Assembly (NCBI GenBank): GCA_019426215.1
Contig: CM033406.1
Coordinates: 325,001 to 389,000 of the forward strand
Length of the DNA stretch: 64,000 nucleotides
Source: Buddleja alternifolia
Taxonomy: Eukaryota > Streptophyta > Magnoliopsida > Lamiales > Scrophulariaceae
Direction of reading: 5' to 3'
The first letter of the stretch is position 1. Each line of letters begins with the position of its first letter. Shown here in pieces: positions 34,242 to 46,683 of the stretch. The position numbers and the translations under genes were made by a program. The notes beneath the pieces are model-generated. The model had not been told where the DNA came from, did no database searches, and was given only the letters and a program-made list of their open reading frames with translations.

Positions 34242-35505
34242 TAGTGTACGTATCTTGTTTTCTTTTGTTACTATGTTGAATGTGAAAGACAGAATTAATT
34301 GGTTGAACAGTGTATAAACAATTCGTCAAAGTACTAGTAAAAAGTAAAGAACAATTTTTAATAATGGAACACTTTCCACCTTTTATTAAAAACTCAAAAC
34401 CCTCTCCATCTAAAACAGGGATGGAAATAATGTTCTTTATTATACTAGAAATGTAAAGACAATTATTTAAAACTATTCTAATGTCGTCGCCTAATGCCAG
34501 GTTGACCGTCCCTATCGCTGTGGTAGCAACTTTTGCTCCATTGCCAAGTCTCAGAACGATCTCATCCTTTCCTAGCATCCTACTTTTTGTCATCGCCTGC
34601 AAATTATTGCAATAATGTGATGCACAACCGGTATCTAATACCCAAGAAGTACCGTTAATAGATAAGTTAACTTCAACATAAAACATACCCTTGGTCGCAT
34701 CTAGGGTCGCAAGGAACTCCTTGCAGTTCCTCTTCCAATGCCCTGGTTTACTGCAGTGGAAACAATCACCCTTATCCTTATCAACTTTAACCTTCTTGAC
34801 CCCACCTTTAGCTTTTAGCTTCTTGTTCTTTTGGGAACTCTTTCCTTTCCCTTTCTTTGGCTTCTTAGCCTTAGAATGGGCAGAACTCACAAATAGGACT
34901 GCCTTATCCTTCTTGACGGTCGCTTCTGCAGTCCTTATCATGCTTAACAAGTCAGGCAAGGTCCCCTGCAAACTGTTCATGTTAAAGTTGACCACAAATT
35001 AGTCGAATGAGCTAGGCAAGGATTGAAGTATTAAGTCCACTGAGAGTTCATTGTCTAGAAAAATGTCAAGACTTGTGAGCTTCTCAATGAGCCCAATCAT
35101 CTTAAGCACATGTTCTGGGATATTTGATCCCTCAGTCATACGAGCTCTGAAAAGCTCTTTAGACACTAAGTACCTTTCCCTCCTAGACTTTTCACCATAT
35201 AACTCTTGTAAGTGTTTGAAAATATTAGCAGCACTTGCCATATTTTCTTGTTGCTTTTGCAACTCATTCAACATTGATCCAAGCATCGTGCACCTTGCTT
35301 GGAGGTCATCATTTAACCATCTCTTATGGGTTTCGATTTCCTCATCCTCAACATCCTCGTGTAGAGTCGAGAGGGGTGCATCAGTCAAGACATCGGTTCT
35401 ATTCTCAGAGTTGAGCACTATCTTAAAGTTTCTGAGCCAATCAGAATAGTTGGGTCCAGTGAGTTTGTTTGTGTCGAGAATTGTGGAAAGCAGGTTCTTA
35501 GCCAT
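34228..35505 (-). pseudogene. copia gag and protease (Q), one nonsense codon
   Basis: ATG at 35503-35505 begins MAKNLLSTILDTNKLTGPNY, followed by a typical copia gag. A TAA at 34999-35001 interrupts it (SFD*FVVNFN; the family usually has Gln there), and the same frame continues. CFHCSKPGHWKRNC (about 34728-34770) is the CCHC zinc knuckle. WVLDTGCASHYC (about 34610-34650) is the aspartic protease with an intact DTG. A frame change leads into integrase near 34235. Confidence 0.88.
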
Positions 35506-36848
35506 TTTAGATATCTAGTTATCTACAAATTAAAGCGAAACAGAGATTAAGAAGATGTTTAATACCTTATGTGTAGGTATGATTTTAAGGTCTTTTAATC
35601 ATAAATTACCTCCCACTATTTAATTCAAATTCAATAACCCTCATTAAAGAATTCGAGAAAAATAATTTTTCTTAGCTAGTTTGAAGTCCAATTTAATTAT
35701 TACATAGCCAAATTTTATGGACACATACATAATAATTAAAAAGGTAAACAACACTTGTCAATTACATTTCTATGTAACCCTCAATTATTTTACCTCATGT
35801 TTCACATGGACCTCAATTTTATGCGCCCCCTTGTTACTCCTGTGTTAAGTTAGACCCATCAAACCTACATGTAAATAACCCACCCAAAAAGTTCCACTTG
35901 CAATGGTCAACTTAGAGGATAAATTTCCCAGGTGCATCTCTATGCTTAGTAATAATCACAGCTTTCTCATTATGGAAAGTTCCACTTGCAATGGTTGACT
36001 AATCTACATAAGTAGCACCGACATGTTATTACTTTTGATGGTAGGCATGGAATATTAAACCCCGTTTAATTTTATCCCATATTAACTTAAAATTAAAATC
36101 AAATAAGATTTTATAAACTTATCAAATAATTAGTAAGAATTTTAGTATATTATGAAAAAGGTCTCATCGCTTCAGTTATCTTATCTAAGTCTCTATCCTA
36201 AACATGCCCAACAACACATGAAAGGAAATAAAACATACGATAAGCATAATCTTAAAAAAATATATATATATATATATTGTATCTCATACAAGCATGCATC
36301 TTATACATAGAATCATGCATCTCATACATAATATCATGCATCACATACATAAATTATAATACGGATATTTTGGGTCATATCTAAATTGATCCTATCTAGA
36401 GCCATCAAGGATCCAACGCTGACAAGACAAATAAATAAATAAGTAACGAAAAGTAAACATGCTTGTACAATCCTAATGACCTCAAAATTTCATCATGCAT
36501 ATCAACTCATGAAAGCATATGTAAATTCTTAATTTACCAAATATTCCTCATTAATTAAATCAATTTGGGGTTTCTCAATAAAACTTGATTTTTCCAAAAT
36601 AAACAATTTTAAACACCCTTTTAAATAGAATTTCTAGGAAAAATCAAATACTCAAAACTGGGTCAGCAACCCGTTATCCGACTATCGGGTCAGGTCGGCC
36701 CAAGCTATTTTAGGCAGCCCCGTTTCGGCGTGCATGTGGGTTGTTCATGTAATTAATTAATGCAATTGCATATTCCCACTACTTTATACAAAACAGCCCC
36801 TTAAACTCATACACAACTTTTGTAAAAAAAAAAGGCCGAAAGGAGGTG
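35506..36848 (-). other. leader (5' untranslated internal) of Q, first part
   Basis: AT-rich DNA upstream of the Q gag, with ATCATGCATC-type repeats near 36290-36350. A GC-rich island at about 36655-36735 has GGGTCAGGTCGGCCCAAG. It resumes at 42481 after copia R. No gene seen. Confidence 0.65.
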
Positions 36849-36853
36849 CTTTG

Positions 36854-37140
36854 TGTTATGAAATATATACAAATATTCTAAAGTAGAGAGACTAGAGAAT
36901 TAAGAAGAGAATTCTTTCTTTGATTTTGGTGTGTCTTAACAATACAACTTCATGTCCTATTTATAGGCACAAAATAGTAGGTACAATTATTTCAAGAGTT
37001 GAGTGCATAATGGAAAAGATGGATTTACAAGTAGTGGAAGAGCAATGATCATCCACTATAACATAAAGAGGAGGAGAAATGATTATCCATCATATCATGT
37101 AGTGGAGGATACATGGACATTCATATAATTATTCATAAAA
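36854..37140 (-). repeat. 3' LTR of R
   Basis: 287 bp starting TGTTATGAAAT. The last bases are AAAA where the other LTR has AACA. TATA box CTATAAATAG on the minus strand at 36957-36966. Next to it, CCAAGGGGGAG on the minus strand (37141-37151) is the polypurine tract. Confidence 0.93.
36957..36966 (-). promoter_or_regulatory. LTR TATA box of R
   Basis: CTATAAATAG on the minus strand; the same site is at 42292-42301 in the 5' LTR, where it would drive the element's transcript. Confidence 0.55.
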
Positions 37141-37361
37141 CTCCCCCTTGGATGTCCATCACTTAAGAATATGCCTCGTTAAAACCTTACTAGGAAAAAC
37201 CCTGTGGGATAAAAACCTAGTGAAGGAAAAAGAGTACATAATTCTTTCAATACGCAATCAGATGCTGCCTCATTAAAAACCTTACCAGGAAAACCCAGTG
37301 GGAAAAACCTTGGTTAAGGGAAAAAGAGTGCAGCGCGTATTATCTCTCCCTCATGACAATA

Positions 37362-39304
37362 TCAGTCAAGATCTTTAAGTCTGCGCACGCCAATATTGTA
37401 GACTAGTTTTTCAAATGTTGCTGTAGGAAGTGCCTTGGTGAACAAATCAGCAAGATTATCTCTGGAACGGATTTATTGAACATTGATATCACCATTCTTC
37501 TGAAGATCGTGAGTGAAAAAGAACTTTGGTGAAATATGCTTTGTTCTATCTCCTTTAATGTACCCTTCTTTCAATTGTGCGATACATGCGGAATTATCTT
37601 CATATAAGATCGTCGGGATCATTTTTCCAGAAGATAAACCACAAGTCCCTCGAATGTGTTGAATCATGGATCTTAACCAAACACATTCTCGACTTGCCTC
37701 GTGAATAGCCAATATTTCTGCATGATTAGATGATGTGGCCGATATGGTTTGTTTCATAGACCGCCATGAAATGGCTGTGCCACCACATGTAAATAAATAG
37801 CCCGTTTGTGAACGACCATTATGAGGATCAGACATATATCCAGCATCTGCATATCCAACCAATTCGGACTTGTGTACATTTAAATAAAACAAGCCCATAT
37901 CGAGTGTTCCTCTAAGGTAGCGGAGTACCTGTTTAACCCCATTCCAATGCCTTCGTGTAGGAGAAGAACTATATCTTGCTAATAGATTAACAGCGAATGC
38001 TATATCAGGTCGAGTGTGACAAGCAAGATACATTAGTGCACCGATTACACTTAGATATGGTACTTCAGGACCAAGTAGTTCTTCATCACTTTCTCGAGGT
38101 CGAAAATGATCTTTGTTCACATCTAGTGACCTTACAACCATCGGGGTGCTCAATGGATGTGATTTATCCACATAGAATCGTTTTAGCACCTTTGATATAT
38201 AAGCGTCTTGATATACAAAAATTCCATTCTTTAAATATTCAATTTGCAACCTAAGGCAAAATTTAGTTCTTCCAAGATCTTTCATCTCAAATTCTTTCTT
38301 TAAGCAATTAACAGTTTTTGAAATCTCTTCAGGAGTTCCAACGATATTTAAATCGTCAACATAAACTGTAATTATAACAAACTCATTTCTAGATGAAAAT
38401 ACAAGGACAAATTTGATCATTCTTATATCCTTCCTTCAACAAATATTCACTGAGACGATTATACCACATTCGTCCAGATTGTTTGAGTCCATATAATGAC
38501 TTACTTAATTTAATTGAATAAAGTTCTCGAGAACTTGAATTATATGCTTCAGGCATATTAAATCCTTCAGGGATTTTCATATATATATCATTATCAAGCG
38601 AGCCATACAAATAGGCTGTAACAGCATCCATTAGACGCAAATCAAGTTTTTCATGCACTGCCAGACTTATTATATAACGAAAAGTAGTTGCATCCACCAC
38701 AGGAGAATCAGTTTCCTCATAATCTATGCCAGGTCGTTGCGAAAACCCTTGGGCAACAAGACGTGCCTTATATCTTACAATTTCATTTTTCTCATTTCGT
38801 TTTCGCACAAATACCCATTTGTATCCTACTGGCTTTACATCTTCAGGTGTACGAACTACAGGTCCAAAACTTTTACATCTTCAGGTGTACGGACTACAGG
38901 TCCAAAAACTTTTACATCTTTAGGTGTACGGACTACAGGTCCAAAAACTTTTACATCTTCAGGTGTACGGACTACAGGTCCAAAAACTTTTCGTTGGTTC
39001 AAGCGAGTTTAACTCTGCCCTCATTGCGTCTTTCCATTTTTGGCCAATCATTTCTTTGTCGACATTCATTAACAGACTTTGGTTCTTGATCCTCATTATC
39101 ATTCATCATATTTAGCGCTACATTATATGCAAATTTATCATCAACGTTGACTTCATTTCGATTCCATCATTTCCCGTTCATAACATAATCGATTGAGATC
39201 TCATTATTTTCACAATTTTCAGGTACCTGAGGTTCTTCTGGAACCGAAATATTAGTTATGACTGGGGACTCTTCTGGAGTTATTTTATCCTCGATTAGAC
39301 CATC
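37362..39304 (-). pseudogene. reverse transcriptase and RNase H of R, broken
   Basis: From about 39300 the RT linker and N-terminus can be read. 38808-38389 has YKARLVAQGFSQRPGIDYEE, MDAVTAYLYGSLD and SKSLYGLKQSGRMWYNRLS. 38420-37473 is in another frame and has VYVDDLNIVG (catalytic YVDD), RYLRGTLDMGLFY, GYADAGYMSDPHNGRS and the RNase H end. A TAA follows NVQ at 37473, where the family has Gln. The frame continues to a natural stop near 37362. Four copies of a 39-bp unit (38843-38990) lie at the RT N-terminus, one of them a base short. Confidence 0.88.
38843..38990 (-). repeat. 39-bp tandem repeat in R pol
   Basis: AGGTGTACG recurs at 38845, 38883, 38922 and 38961. The unit is 39 bp (13 codons, minus strand VRTPEDVKVFGPV). 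The first interval is 38, so one copy lost a base and shifts the frame. Confidence 0.9.
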
Positions 39305-40963
39305 TTAATTCTTAGCTCCTTTTCTTTTTCGAGGATGACTATCTTTGGAACCGATAGGTCTACCACGCTTCAGGCGTGCAGTAGACTCATTACTTTGACC
39401 TTCAGGGACAACAATTCTTACTGGAGCATTAACAGCTGGTACATGTGACTTAGTCACTTTTTTTAGGTCAGTAAATGCGTCTGGCAGTTGGTTAGCTAAA
39501 CCTTGCAAGTGAATTATCTTTTGAACTTCCAGTTCACTTTGTTTTGTTCGAGGATCAAGATGAGATAAAGATAATTCATTCCAACTAATTTTCTTTTCCA
39601 GCTGCTTATTTTCTCCCCCTGATGTTGGGAAATCTGATTCATCAAAATGACAATCAGCAAATCGAGCCATAAATAAATCGCCAGTCAATGGCTCTAGATA
39701 CTTTATTATCGATGGAGACTCGAATCCAACATATATTCCCAACTTCCTTTGAGGACCCATCTTAGTGCGTTGTGGTGGAGCAATTGGAACATATACCGCA
39801 CATCCAAAAATTCTTAGATGGGAAATATTTGGTTCCTGACCAAAAACCAAGTGTAATGGGTAGAACTTATGATAACTTGTTGGCCTTATGCGAATAAGTG
39901 CTGCTGCATGCAAAATAGCATGTCCCCAACAAGAAATAGGAAGTTTTGATTTCATAAGTAAAGGTCTTGCAATTAACTGCAGACGTTTAATAAACGATTC
40001 TGCTAGACCGTTTTGTGTATGAACATGTGCTACAGGATGTTCAACATCAATTCCAATAGACATACAATAGTCATTGAACGTTTTGGAAGTAAATTCACCC
40101 GCATTATCAAGGCGTATCTTCTTAATTGGATAATCAGGAAAATGTGCTCGTATTCTAATCAATTGAGCAAGCAATCTCGCAAAAGCCAGGTTGCCAGTTG
40201 ATAACAAAGATACATGTGACCATCTTGTTGATGCATCAATTAAAACCATAAAATATCTAAATGGTCCACACGACGGATGTATTGGTCCACAAATATTGCC
40301 TTGAATACGTTCCAAAAACGTAAGAGATTCACTTCCTATTTTTGTTGTTGATGGTCGAATAATCAACTTTCCAAGCAGCACATGAGAAATCATTCGATTG
40401 AAGAATCTGCTGCTCTTCAATGGATGACCACATGAATTCTCAATTATCTTTCGCATCATAATTGATCCGGGATGGCCCAACCGGTCATGCCAAACAACAA
40501 ACTTATTTTGATTTGTAAACTTCTGGTTTACGATAACATGTGTTTCAATAGTAGATATATGCGTGTAGTACAAACCGGAAGACAATGCTGGCAACTTTTC
40601 CAATATACATTTGTTACCAGATATTGTATTAGTAATGTAAAGATACTTAATATTGCCATCACTTGTTGTCTCAATATGATATCCATTTCGGCGGATATCT
40701 TTGAAGCTTAGTAAATTTCTTTGAGACTTAGTAGAATATAAGGCTTCATCAATATAAATTTGTGTTCCTCCGAGTAACAATATATTAACTCTGCCGGAGC
40801 CTTCAATTAATTTTGCACTACCCGATATAGTACTAACATTGGCTTCTTGCATTACTAAATAAGAGAAGTATTTTTTATTCTTGAGGATGGTGTGAGTTGT
40901 TGTACTATCAGCGAGACATATATTTTCATTATTGATGTTGTTGCTGATCGAGTAAATACTCAT
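39305..40963 (-). pseudogene. protease and integrase part of R polyprotein (552 aa open)
   Basis: The longest open frame among the retrotransposons. Near the start LADSTTTHTILK is the protease active-site region of this copia type. VVWHDRLGHPG begins the pre-integrase/zinc part. VLIDASTRWSH, RLDNAGEF and NGLAESFIKRL carry the Asp, Asp and Glu of the integrase core. FGQEPNISHLRIFGC and the basic tail KRGRPIGSKDSHPRKRKG follow. It ends at TAA after GAKN, where reading through continues the pol sequence, so the stop is probably a mutation. Confidence 0.88.
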
Positions 40964-42168
40964 TCTTTATTGAAACATAAAAAGAAATAAATCAATATCA
41001 AACAATATTATTTAATATAAGAAACGATAATCTTATGAATAAATTCATTCTTAAAAAGAAAACAACATGCTTAAATATTTATTTATAAAGTACTAGAATT
41101 AAAATTTAACAAATTTATTTTGAACACTTCCATCTCCAATCAAGTGATCAATTTTTCCATTAGGATCATCAAAGAAATCAGCAACATCTAAATGAGTGTC
41201 ATCAAAATCGGCCATGATCAGAATCGCCTTCTTCAAAAGCAAATTTTTTTTTTCTATTTTCTTTCTTTTACTTTTCAGCGATTCTTGGTAAAGGTCAACA
41301 AGATGCTTTGGTGTACGACAGGTACGAGACCAATGACCTTTACCACCACAACGATAACATAAATTTTCTACAGATTGGCTATTTTGGCCACCTTTATTTT
41401 TCTCTTCATTATTTTTCCACTTCTGGTGGAAAGATGTATTCTTTGAATAACCACCACGATTTCCATAACCATATCCACGACCACGTCCACGTCCATGATT
41501 TATTTAATGATTAAAATAGTTATGTGCTGCTACTTTCACTTCAGGGAATGTAGCAGAACTAGTTGGACGAGACTCATGATTAAAATAATTATATATTGCT
41601 CAACACATTCACTTCAGGGAATGGAGTATAGTTATTTGCATATATGAATTTATATATTGCTCAACACATTCACTTCAGGGAATGAAGTATAGTTATTTGC
41701 ATCAAGATGAATTTCAACATCTAACGCCCAAGAAAAATAATTTTTTCTCGTAATATCAAGAGTCACAAAGTCAAGTTTTTTCAAGATTCATCAATATAAT
41801 ACTATTATCAAAGTATAAAATAAATAACATAACAATCATTCAACTTCTTAAAATATTTTCAACATGATAGGATTATTCAAAAGAATAATACTAATCAAAT
41901 ATATGCACATATACATATATCTTCTTTCCAAACATCAAAAGAATTATTGCATATTTCTATTTTTGTTAAATATTGAAATATACATACCTTTTCTTTACCT
42001 TTTCTTCTTGCTTTGTTTTGAAAACCTTGTCCATCAATTTTCTTTACAAACTCATAATAACTCATAAAAATTTCTCACTACATTTACATCATATGTTGAG
42101 TTCCCCATGTATATCTTTTGCCAAATTTCAAAATGATTAACACCTTGAGACGGATCGTGCTGATAACG
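40964..42168 (-). pseudogene. gag region of R, decayed, and primer-binding site
   Basis: CYRCGGKGHWSRTC at about 41304-41350 is a CCHC zinc knuckle. Gly/Arg-rich sequence lies upstream near 41455-41500. Beyond about 41510 no long frame remains, and a duplicated stretch (TTCACTTCAGGGAATG at about 41538, 41610 and 41669) suggests local rearrangement. TTATCAGCACGAT (42152-42165) just inside the LTR is the likely primer site. Much of gag seems missing. Confidence 0.7.
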
Positions 42169-42475
42169 TGTTATGAAATAACTCCAAATATTATGAAATA
42201 TATACAAATATTCTAAAGTAGAGAGACTAGAGAATTAAGAAGAGAATTCTTTCTTTGATTTTGGTGTGTCTTAACAATACAACTTCATGTCCTATTTATA
42301 GGCACAAAATAGTAGGTACAATTATTTCAAGAGTTGAGTGCATAATGGAAAAGATGGATTTACAAGTAGTGGAAGAGCAATGATCATCCACTATAACATA
42401 AAGAGGAGGAGAAATGATTATCCATCATATCATGTAGTGGAGGATACATGGACATTCATATAATTATTCATAACA
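42169..42475 (-). repeat. 5' LTR of R
   Basis: 307 bp. It matches 36854-37140 except for a 20-bp insertion near 42181-42200, partly a repeat of the LTR start (TTATGAAATA), and the terminal base. Confidence 0.93.
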
Positions 42476-42480
42476 CTTTG

Positions 42481-42944
42481 CAATTATTCATTAAATCCGA
42501 TCACATGTACAGATGGCTGATGGACGAATTTTGATTTGAACACAATTCTAAATTGCTTCTCACACCAATTCCAAAAACAGAATCATGCACCCACACAATT
42601 CAGGCACATGCATGCATACGTGCATTAGATTATTTTTTGGTCTCTTTACATGTGGATTTTGCGGAAAAAGGAAAAGACTTGCAATTCTAAATTGCATGGT
42701 TCATGTTCACACAATAATCTCAAAAGATATAACATATATGTAATTACTAATTATTATGGTTTCGGACTCTTAGTCCAAATCAACCACCAAATTCGCCACC
42801 TCCACACACGCCCAATTTATTGTTTATGAATTCCCAAATCAACAAAATTATGAATTTAATCAATTTTAAACGTGCATCACATGTAACGATTAAAATAAAA
42901 TAGATTATGCATTACGATGCGCGAGCCTTAGGCTCTGATACCAC
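42481..42944 (-). other. leader of Q, second part, with primer-binding site
   Basis: Continues 36848 after removal of R. TGGTATCAGAGCC on the minus strand (42931-42943) is a perfect plant initiator tRNA-Met primer site, one base from the LTR. Confidence 0.88.
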
Positions 42945-45113
42945 TGTTGGAAAATACACATATAGCCCGATTAAGTACAGCGAAAAATTAAAATTTTAGT
43001 TTCTAGGATTTAAACATGCGAGTTTATTAATCCTACGGGCTTATCACGTATCATATGCTTACGCATCTCTACGCTAATTATTTAAAACTTAAATAAAGAA
43101 GATCTTACCTTATTAGATTTTTTGGAAAAATCGAAGAGTTTCTTCTTCCTTAACGTAAGCTCCCTAGCTTGTTCCTCGTTCTTTAAATCGACTCCTGCGT
43201 TTTTCCCTTTGATGAATATTTCAAATTCCTCCACAAAAAATGCTTTTGATCGGATTCTTGATTCATTTCACAGACCCAAGTGTTTCTCCTCTAAAGTTGA
43301 TCCACACCCCGGATACCCACTTGTTTACAATCTTTGGCTAGGTTGATCTATAAACGTTTATTCTAACTCTAAGGAATAATGTATGAGATTAAGGTGAAAG
43401 CAAAGAATTACTTCTCAATGTATTTGGAAGAATTCTTGAATTCAAGATCTTGATGAATAATCAAGAACTTAAGAACTTGTATGTGGAGAGAGAGAAACGG
43501 TTTTCTATGCTAGAGGAACGAAAAATTTTGGCTTGTGAAGCTATTAAAATTTCGTTCTCTACATGTCCTATATATAGGAGCAGATTCTTGCAATTCTTTT
43601 CTATGTAGAACTCTTCTACTTTAAATCTTTTTCATGTAGGAATAGAAGACTACTTAATTCAAAAATAGAACTCTTCTATTTTAATTAATTAGTTTTCTTT
43701 CTCTCTAAGAATTCTTATTTCCTTCTAGAAGAAATTTAATTAAACTCTTCAATTATTTTCCTCCACCAAATTTTTGACCAAGGCTTAATAAAATATGCCT
43801 TTAATAATTAATCCACCGTAATAGGATAATTCAAAGTCACTTCCAATTAATTAAATGTTTTCTAGACTTAAACTTAATTAAATTGATCTTATCAACTTAA
43901 TTAATTTATTTATCCAACACTTGAATAAATAAAAGTCTTAATTAATTAATCTAATTAATTAATATATTAACTCAACTAATTTGAATTAAATTTCTTAGTT
44001 AAGAAATGGATTTGTCCGAGTATTGTGTGTGACCGTTTAGGTTCACCAACATACTAGTAATGGGTTCATAACCTTTATGATTTAATTTGGACAATTAAAT
44101 CGTCTGGATTAATTAAACACTTTTAATTAACCATCTTATTATTTAATCTCCATTAAATATAAGATACCCATAAATTAAAGAAAAGTTTCTAGCTACTTAT
44201 CTTGAAGACCTAGATGTAGGTGATTCAAAGTGAACCTTTCCAATCGTGCATTCCATGCAAGTGAGATTCTTCCATCAACTAATTTCCCAATTGAATTAAG
44301 GATCGAGGAATCTTATTGATCGAGATCCTTGTAAATTCAATTTTAATAATTCAAGTGTGTTTGACTAGTGATTAATTAATTCAAGAAACTCATTTTATAT
44401 TTAATTACTTACTTACTTGCCTTGGCCAAGGACTAACTTAGTCAAATCACTTAGAATATTATAGGAAGTTCACTTGTTCATCTAGACAAATGATGGATCC
44501 TTTGTTGTCAACACCAACCTCCATATACGAGCCACTAAACTCAATCACTAGTCCATATGTGTCCTTGTAAAAGAACTGGCATAGGAGTCTAAGTGCAGTG
44601 AGTCAGTATACAAGATTACTATGATGACTCAAGTCAAAGAATTATTCTTGCACTATCGTGATTACGAAACTCCTAATTCGACATATACATAAATAATTCC
44701 AATTTACGAAGTTTTAATCAGGGTAATCAGTAAACTTATTCTCAACAAGCACCCGCGTATGTGCATTTGTGTCAACTACACTAATGTCTATAAAATGGGA
44801 CATTCTCTAATTAAGAGTGTGCATCATAGGTGCAAGTTTATCCGAATAATAAATGTCCCATCTTGACAATTCTATGACTTGGACAGTATTTAAAAATCAC
44901 AGCCTTAGAGACTTGTTTTAGGATATCCATCCAATGAGACATCAAGCCTCATAGCTATGTGTGAATTCTATGGACTTCATAATACAGTTACAACAATATA
45001 AACATAAGATAAAGAAATGCCTTTTATTAATATAATGAAAAACGAAATTGTTTATTACAAGAATAGATAAAGAAAACCTATCTAGGATTGGCTCGTAGGG
45101 CACTATCCCAACA
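42945..45113 (-). repeat. 5' LTR of Q
   Basis: 2,169 bp, pairing with 24198-26302. Palindromic TATA-like TCCTATATATAGGA near 43566-43579. Ends CCCAACA before the GGAGA target copy. Confidence 0.93.
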
Positions 45114-45118
45114 GGAGA

Positions 45119-45141
45119 TAGTGGCACTTAGATATGACTCG
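45119..45141 (+). repeat. P1 3' LTR, segment 3 (23 bp)
   Basis: TAGTGGCACTTAGATATGAC plus TCG. Continues segment 2 across the Q insertion and leads to the ACTCG target of the next insert. Confidence 0.8.
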
Positions 45142-46678
45142 TGTTAGAAAATTTCATGTTAGATGTTTTGATGATGACAAGATAGGATTTAATGTTAGAC
45201 CCCAAAAATACAATGTAAGTTTCCGTTTTTCATAGATTGATGTATAAGCGTTTGAAAAGTTGTGATTTATCTTTTTAGGCTTGTAATTTTTAACTTTATA
45301 GAATTTAGACTAAGTCTTAGTGACTGAATCGCTAGAAGAATTTTAGGTGAGTCTATTAGAGAAGAAGTTGAAGACCAGCGTTTGAAGTCAACCAGAGATA
45401 AAGATTTTCTTCTTAGCGTCTGTCAAACACTCAAAGACCTCATTTCAGGATTTATGGATCAAGCGCTCAAAATCTCTCAAGCGACTTATGTTAGATTCAC
45501 CTGAAATAAATCCTCAAGTCATGAAGGACTTAAATGCAATCATTCAACGGGCATTTATTTCCAACGAAAAATAAATTCAAATTGCATTAAATGCTTGATA
45601 AGAGCATTAAATGTGATAAGCTAATGTGACTTGTGGACAAGCCACCTTTTGACCAGACTATCAGAAATTTCAGAGTTTCAGCTGCTCCCGTCCAATCGGC
45701 TACGGCGAATTTTCAGGAATGTCAGACTTTAGGTAAACTCACGTGCTGCGTGAGAGGCACGCTCCTACATGTGTCCAACGGACAGATCCCGAGAAATTGC
45801 CTATAAATACCTTACCCCAGCAAACCCTAAACATACAAGAGATATACAAGATACACAAGATACGTACGAAAAAAAGAAGAGAAATTATCGCCAAAAATCT
45901 TACGTACATTTTCTGGGAAAAACCTTAGAAACTCCATAGCCAAATCTTTCAAGCTTTTTATCTACATTCCAGACAGTCACAAATATCTCAAACATCTTCC
46001 AAAGAAGAAACCCAATTTCCAACTGAGATATTCCAAGTTGTTTGATCTTTTCAAAAACAAACAAAACCCTAGTGACAAACCTCAACCTTTCATCTGAGTG
46101 AGAAAAGTTGTTGAACCCTTTCAGGCAGTATTTCTGAGTGAGAGAAGCTTGAAAAAGACGATCTTCATTGGTGCTGAAGTCTATGTAATCAAGGAGCCCA
46201 AGATCTTTTTCACCCTTTACTATCTTGTAGAAGATTCTGTGTGATTCTTTGAAAATCAACCTAGTAAATTCCTCCGAGTGAAAAAGGAGAAGAAGGACGT
46301 AGCTGGGATTACACCACCCAGTGAACCTTATACATCTTGTGTTATTTATCTTTGTTGTCTTATTATTATTATTACATCATTTATCTTTGAAAGAGACAAG
46401 TTAAAGTGCAAAGTGATTAAATTAACTAAAAGAACTCTAAAACTCATTTCCGCTGTGCTAACCCTGATTAAGCGATCTAAGTGTTGCCCTACTTTGGTAA
46501 ACTGCTAAAATCACTAAGTCTAAGTTAACTTTCCTGAAGCGCCTGACCTAAGCGCTCAGTTATCCAAGCGTTCAAACCTTTAAAGTGATACGAAATTTTT
46601 GAAGTCGAAAAAGACTTCAGGGTCTATTCAACCCCCCTCCCCCTTCTAGACCCTTTCGTATGCCACTTGGGACCACCA
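45142..46678 (+). mobile_element. solo LTR of the gag-only family
   Basis: Starts TGTTAGAAAATTTCATGTTAG and ends TTGGGACCACCA. Target duplication ACTCG at 45137-45141 and 46679-46683. Its ends and internal sequence correspond to the LTRs at 28253 and 31832 in the opposite orientation, more diverged. No internal region, so it is best explained by recombination between two LTRs. Confidence 0.9.
45802..45809 (+). promoter_or_regulatory. TATA box in solo LTR
   Basis: TATAAATA in the context GCCTATAAATACC, the same place as the TATA boxes of the related LTRs. Confidence 0.5.
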
Positions 46679-46683
46679 ACTCG

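Larger units (their letters stand above)
36854..42475 (-). mobile_element. copia element R, full length
   Basis: Short LTRs (287 and 307 bp) and about 5 kb internal. Target duplication CTTTG at 36849-36853 and 42476-42480. The LTRs look identical except for a 20-bp insertion and one terminal base, so this is a recent insertion. The order gag, protease, integrase, RT, RNase H on the minus strand is that of Ty1/copia. The coding parts are interrupted. It differs clearly from Q, M and P in LTR length and protein sequence. I do not assign a lineage. Confidence 0.95.
24198..45113 (-). mobile_element. copia element Q, with two nested insertions
   Basis: Two LTRs (24198-26302 and 42945-45113) start TGTTGG and end CCTAACA/CCCAACA on the plus strand. 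Target duplication GGAGA at 24193-24197 and 45114-45118. A primer-binding site next to the upper LTR and a polypurine tract next to the lower one give minus orientation. Removing the gag-only element (28253-33544) and copia R (36854-42475) leaves about 10 kb: long leader, gag, protease, integrase, reverse transcriptase and RNase H. All coding parts are broken. Confidence 0.95.

Noticed and set aside
37362..40963. Integrated pararetrovirus
   Set aside because: Integrase lies upstream of RT, there are LTRs and 5-bp target copies, and no movement or coat protein is seen; this is Ty1/copia.
41308..41514. His/Asp-rich plus-strand ORF
   Set aside because: Antisense of the R gag zinc-knuckle and Gly/Arg-rich region.
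45142..46678. A small non-autonomous element or host spacer
   Set aside because: Ends, TATA box and internal sequence match the LTRs at 28253 and 31832, and there is a perfect ACTCG duplication; a solo LTR explains it.
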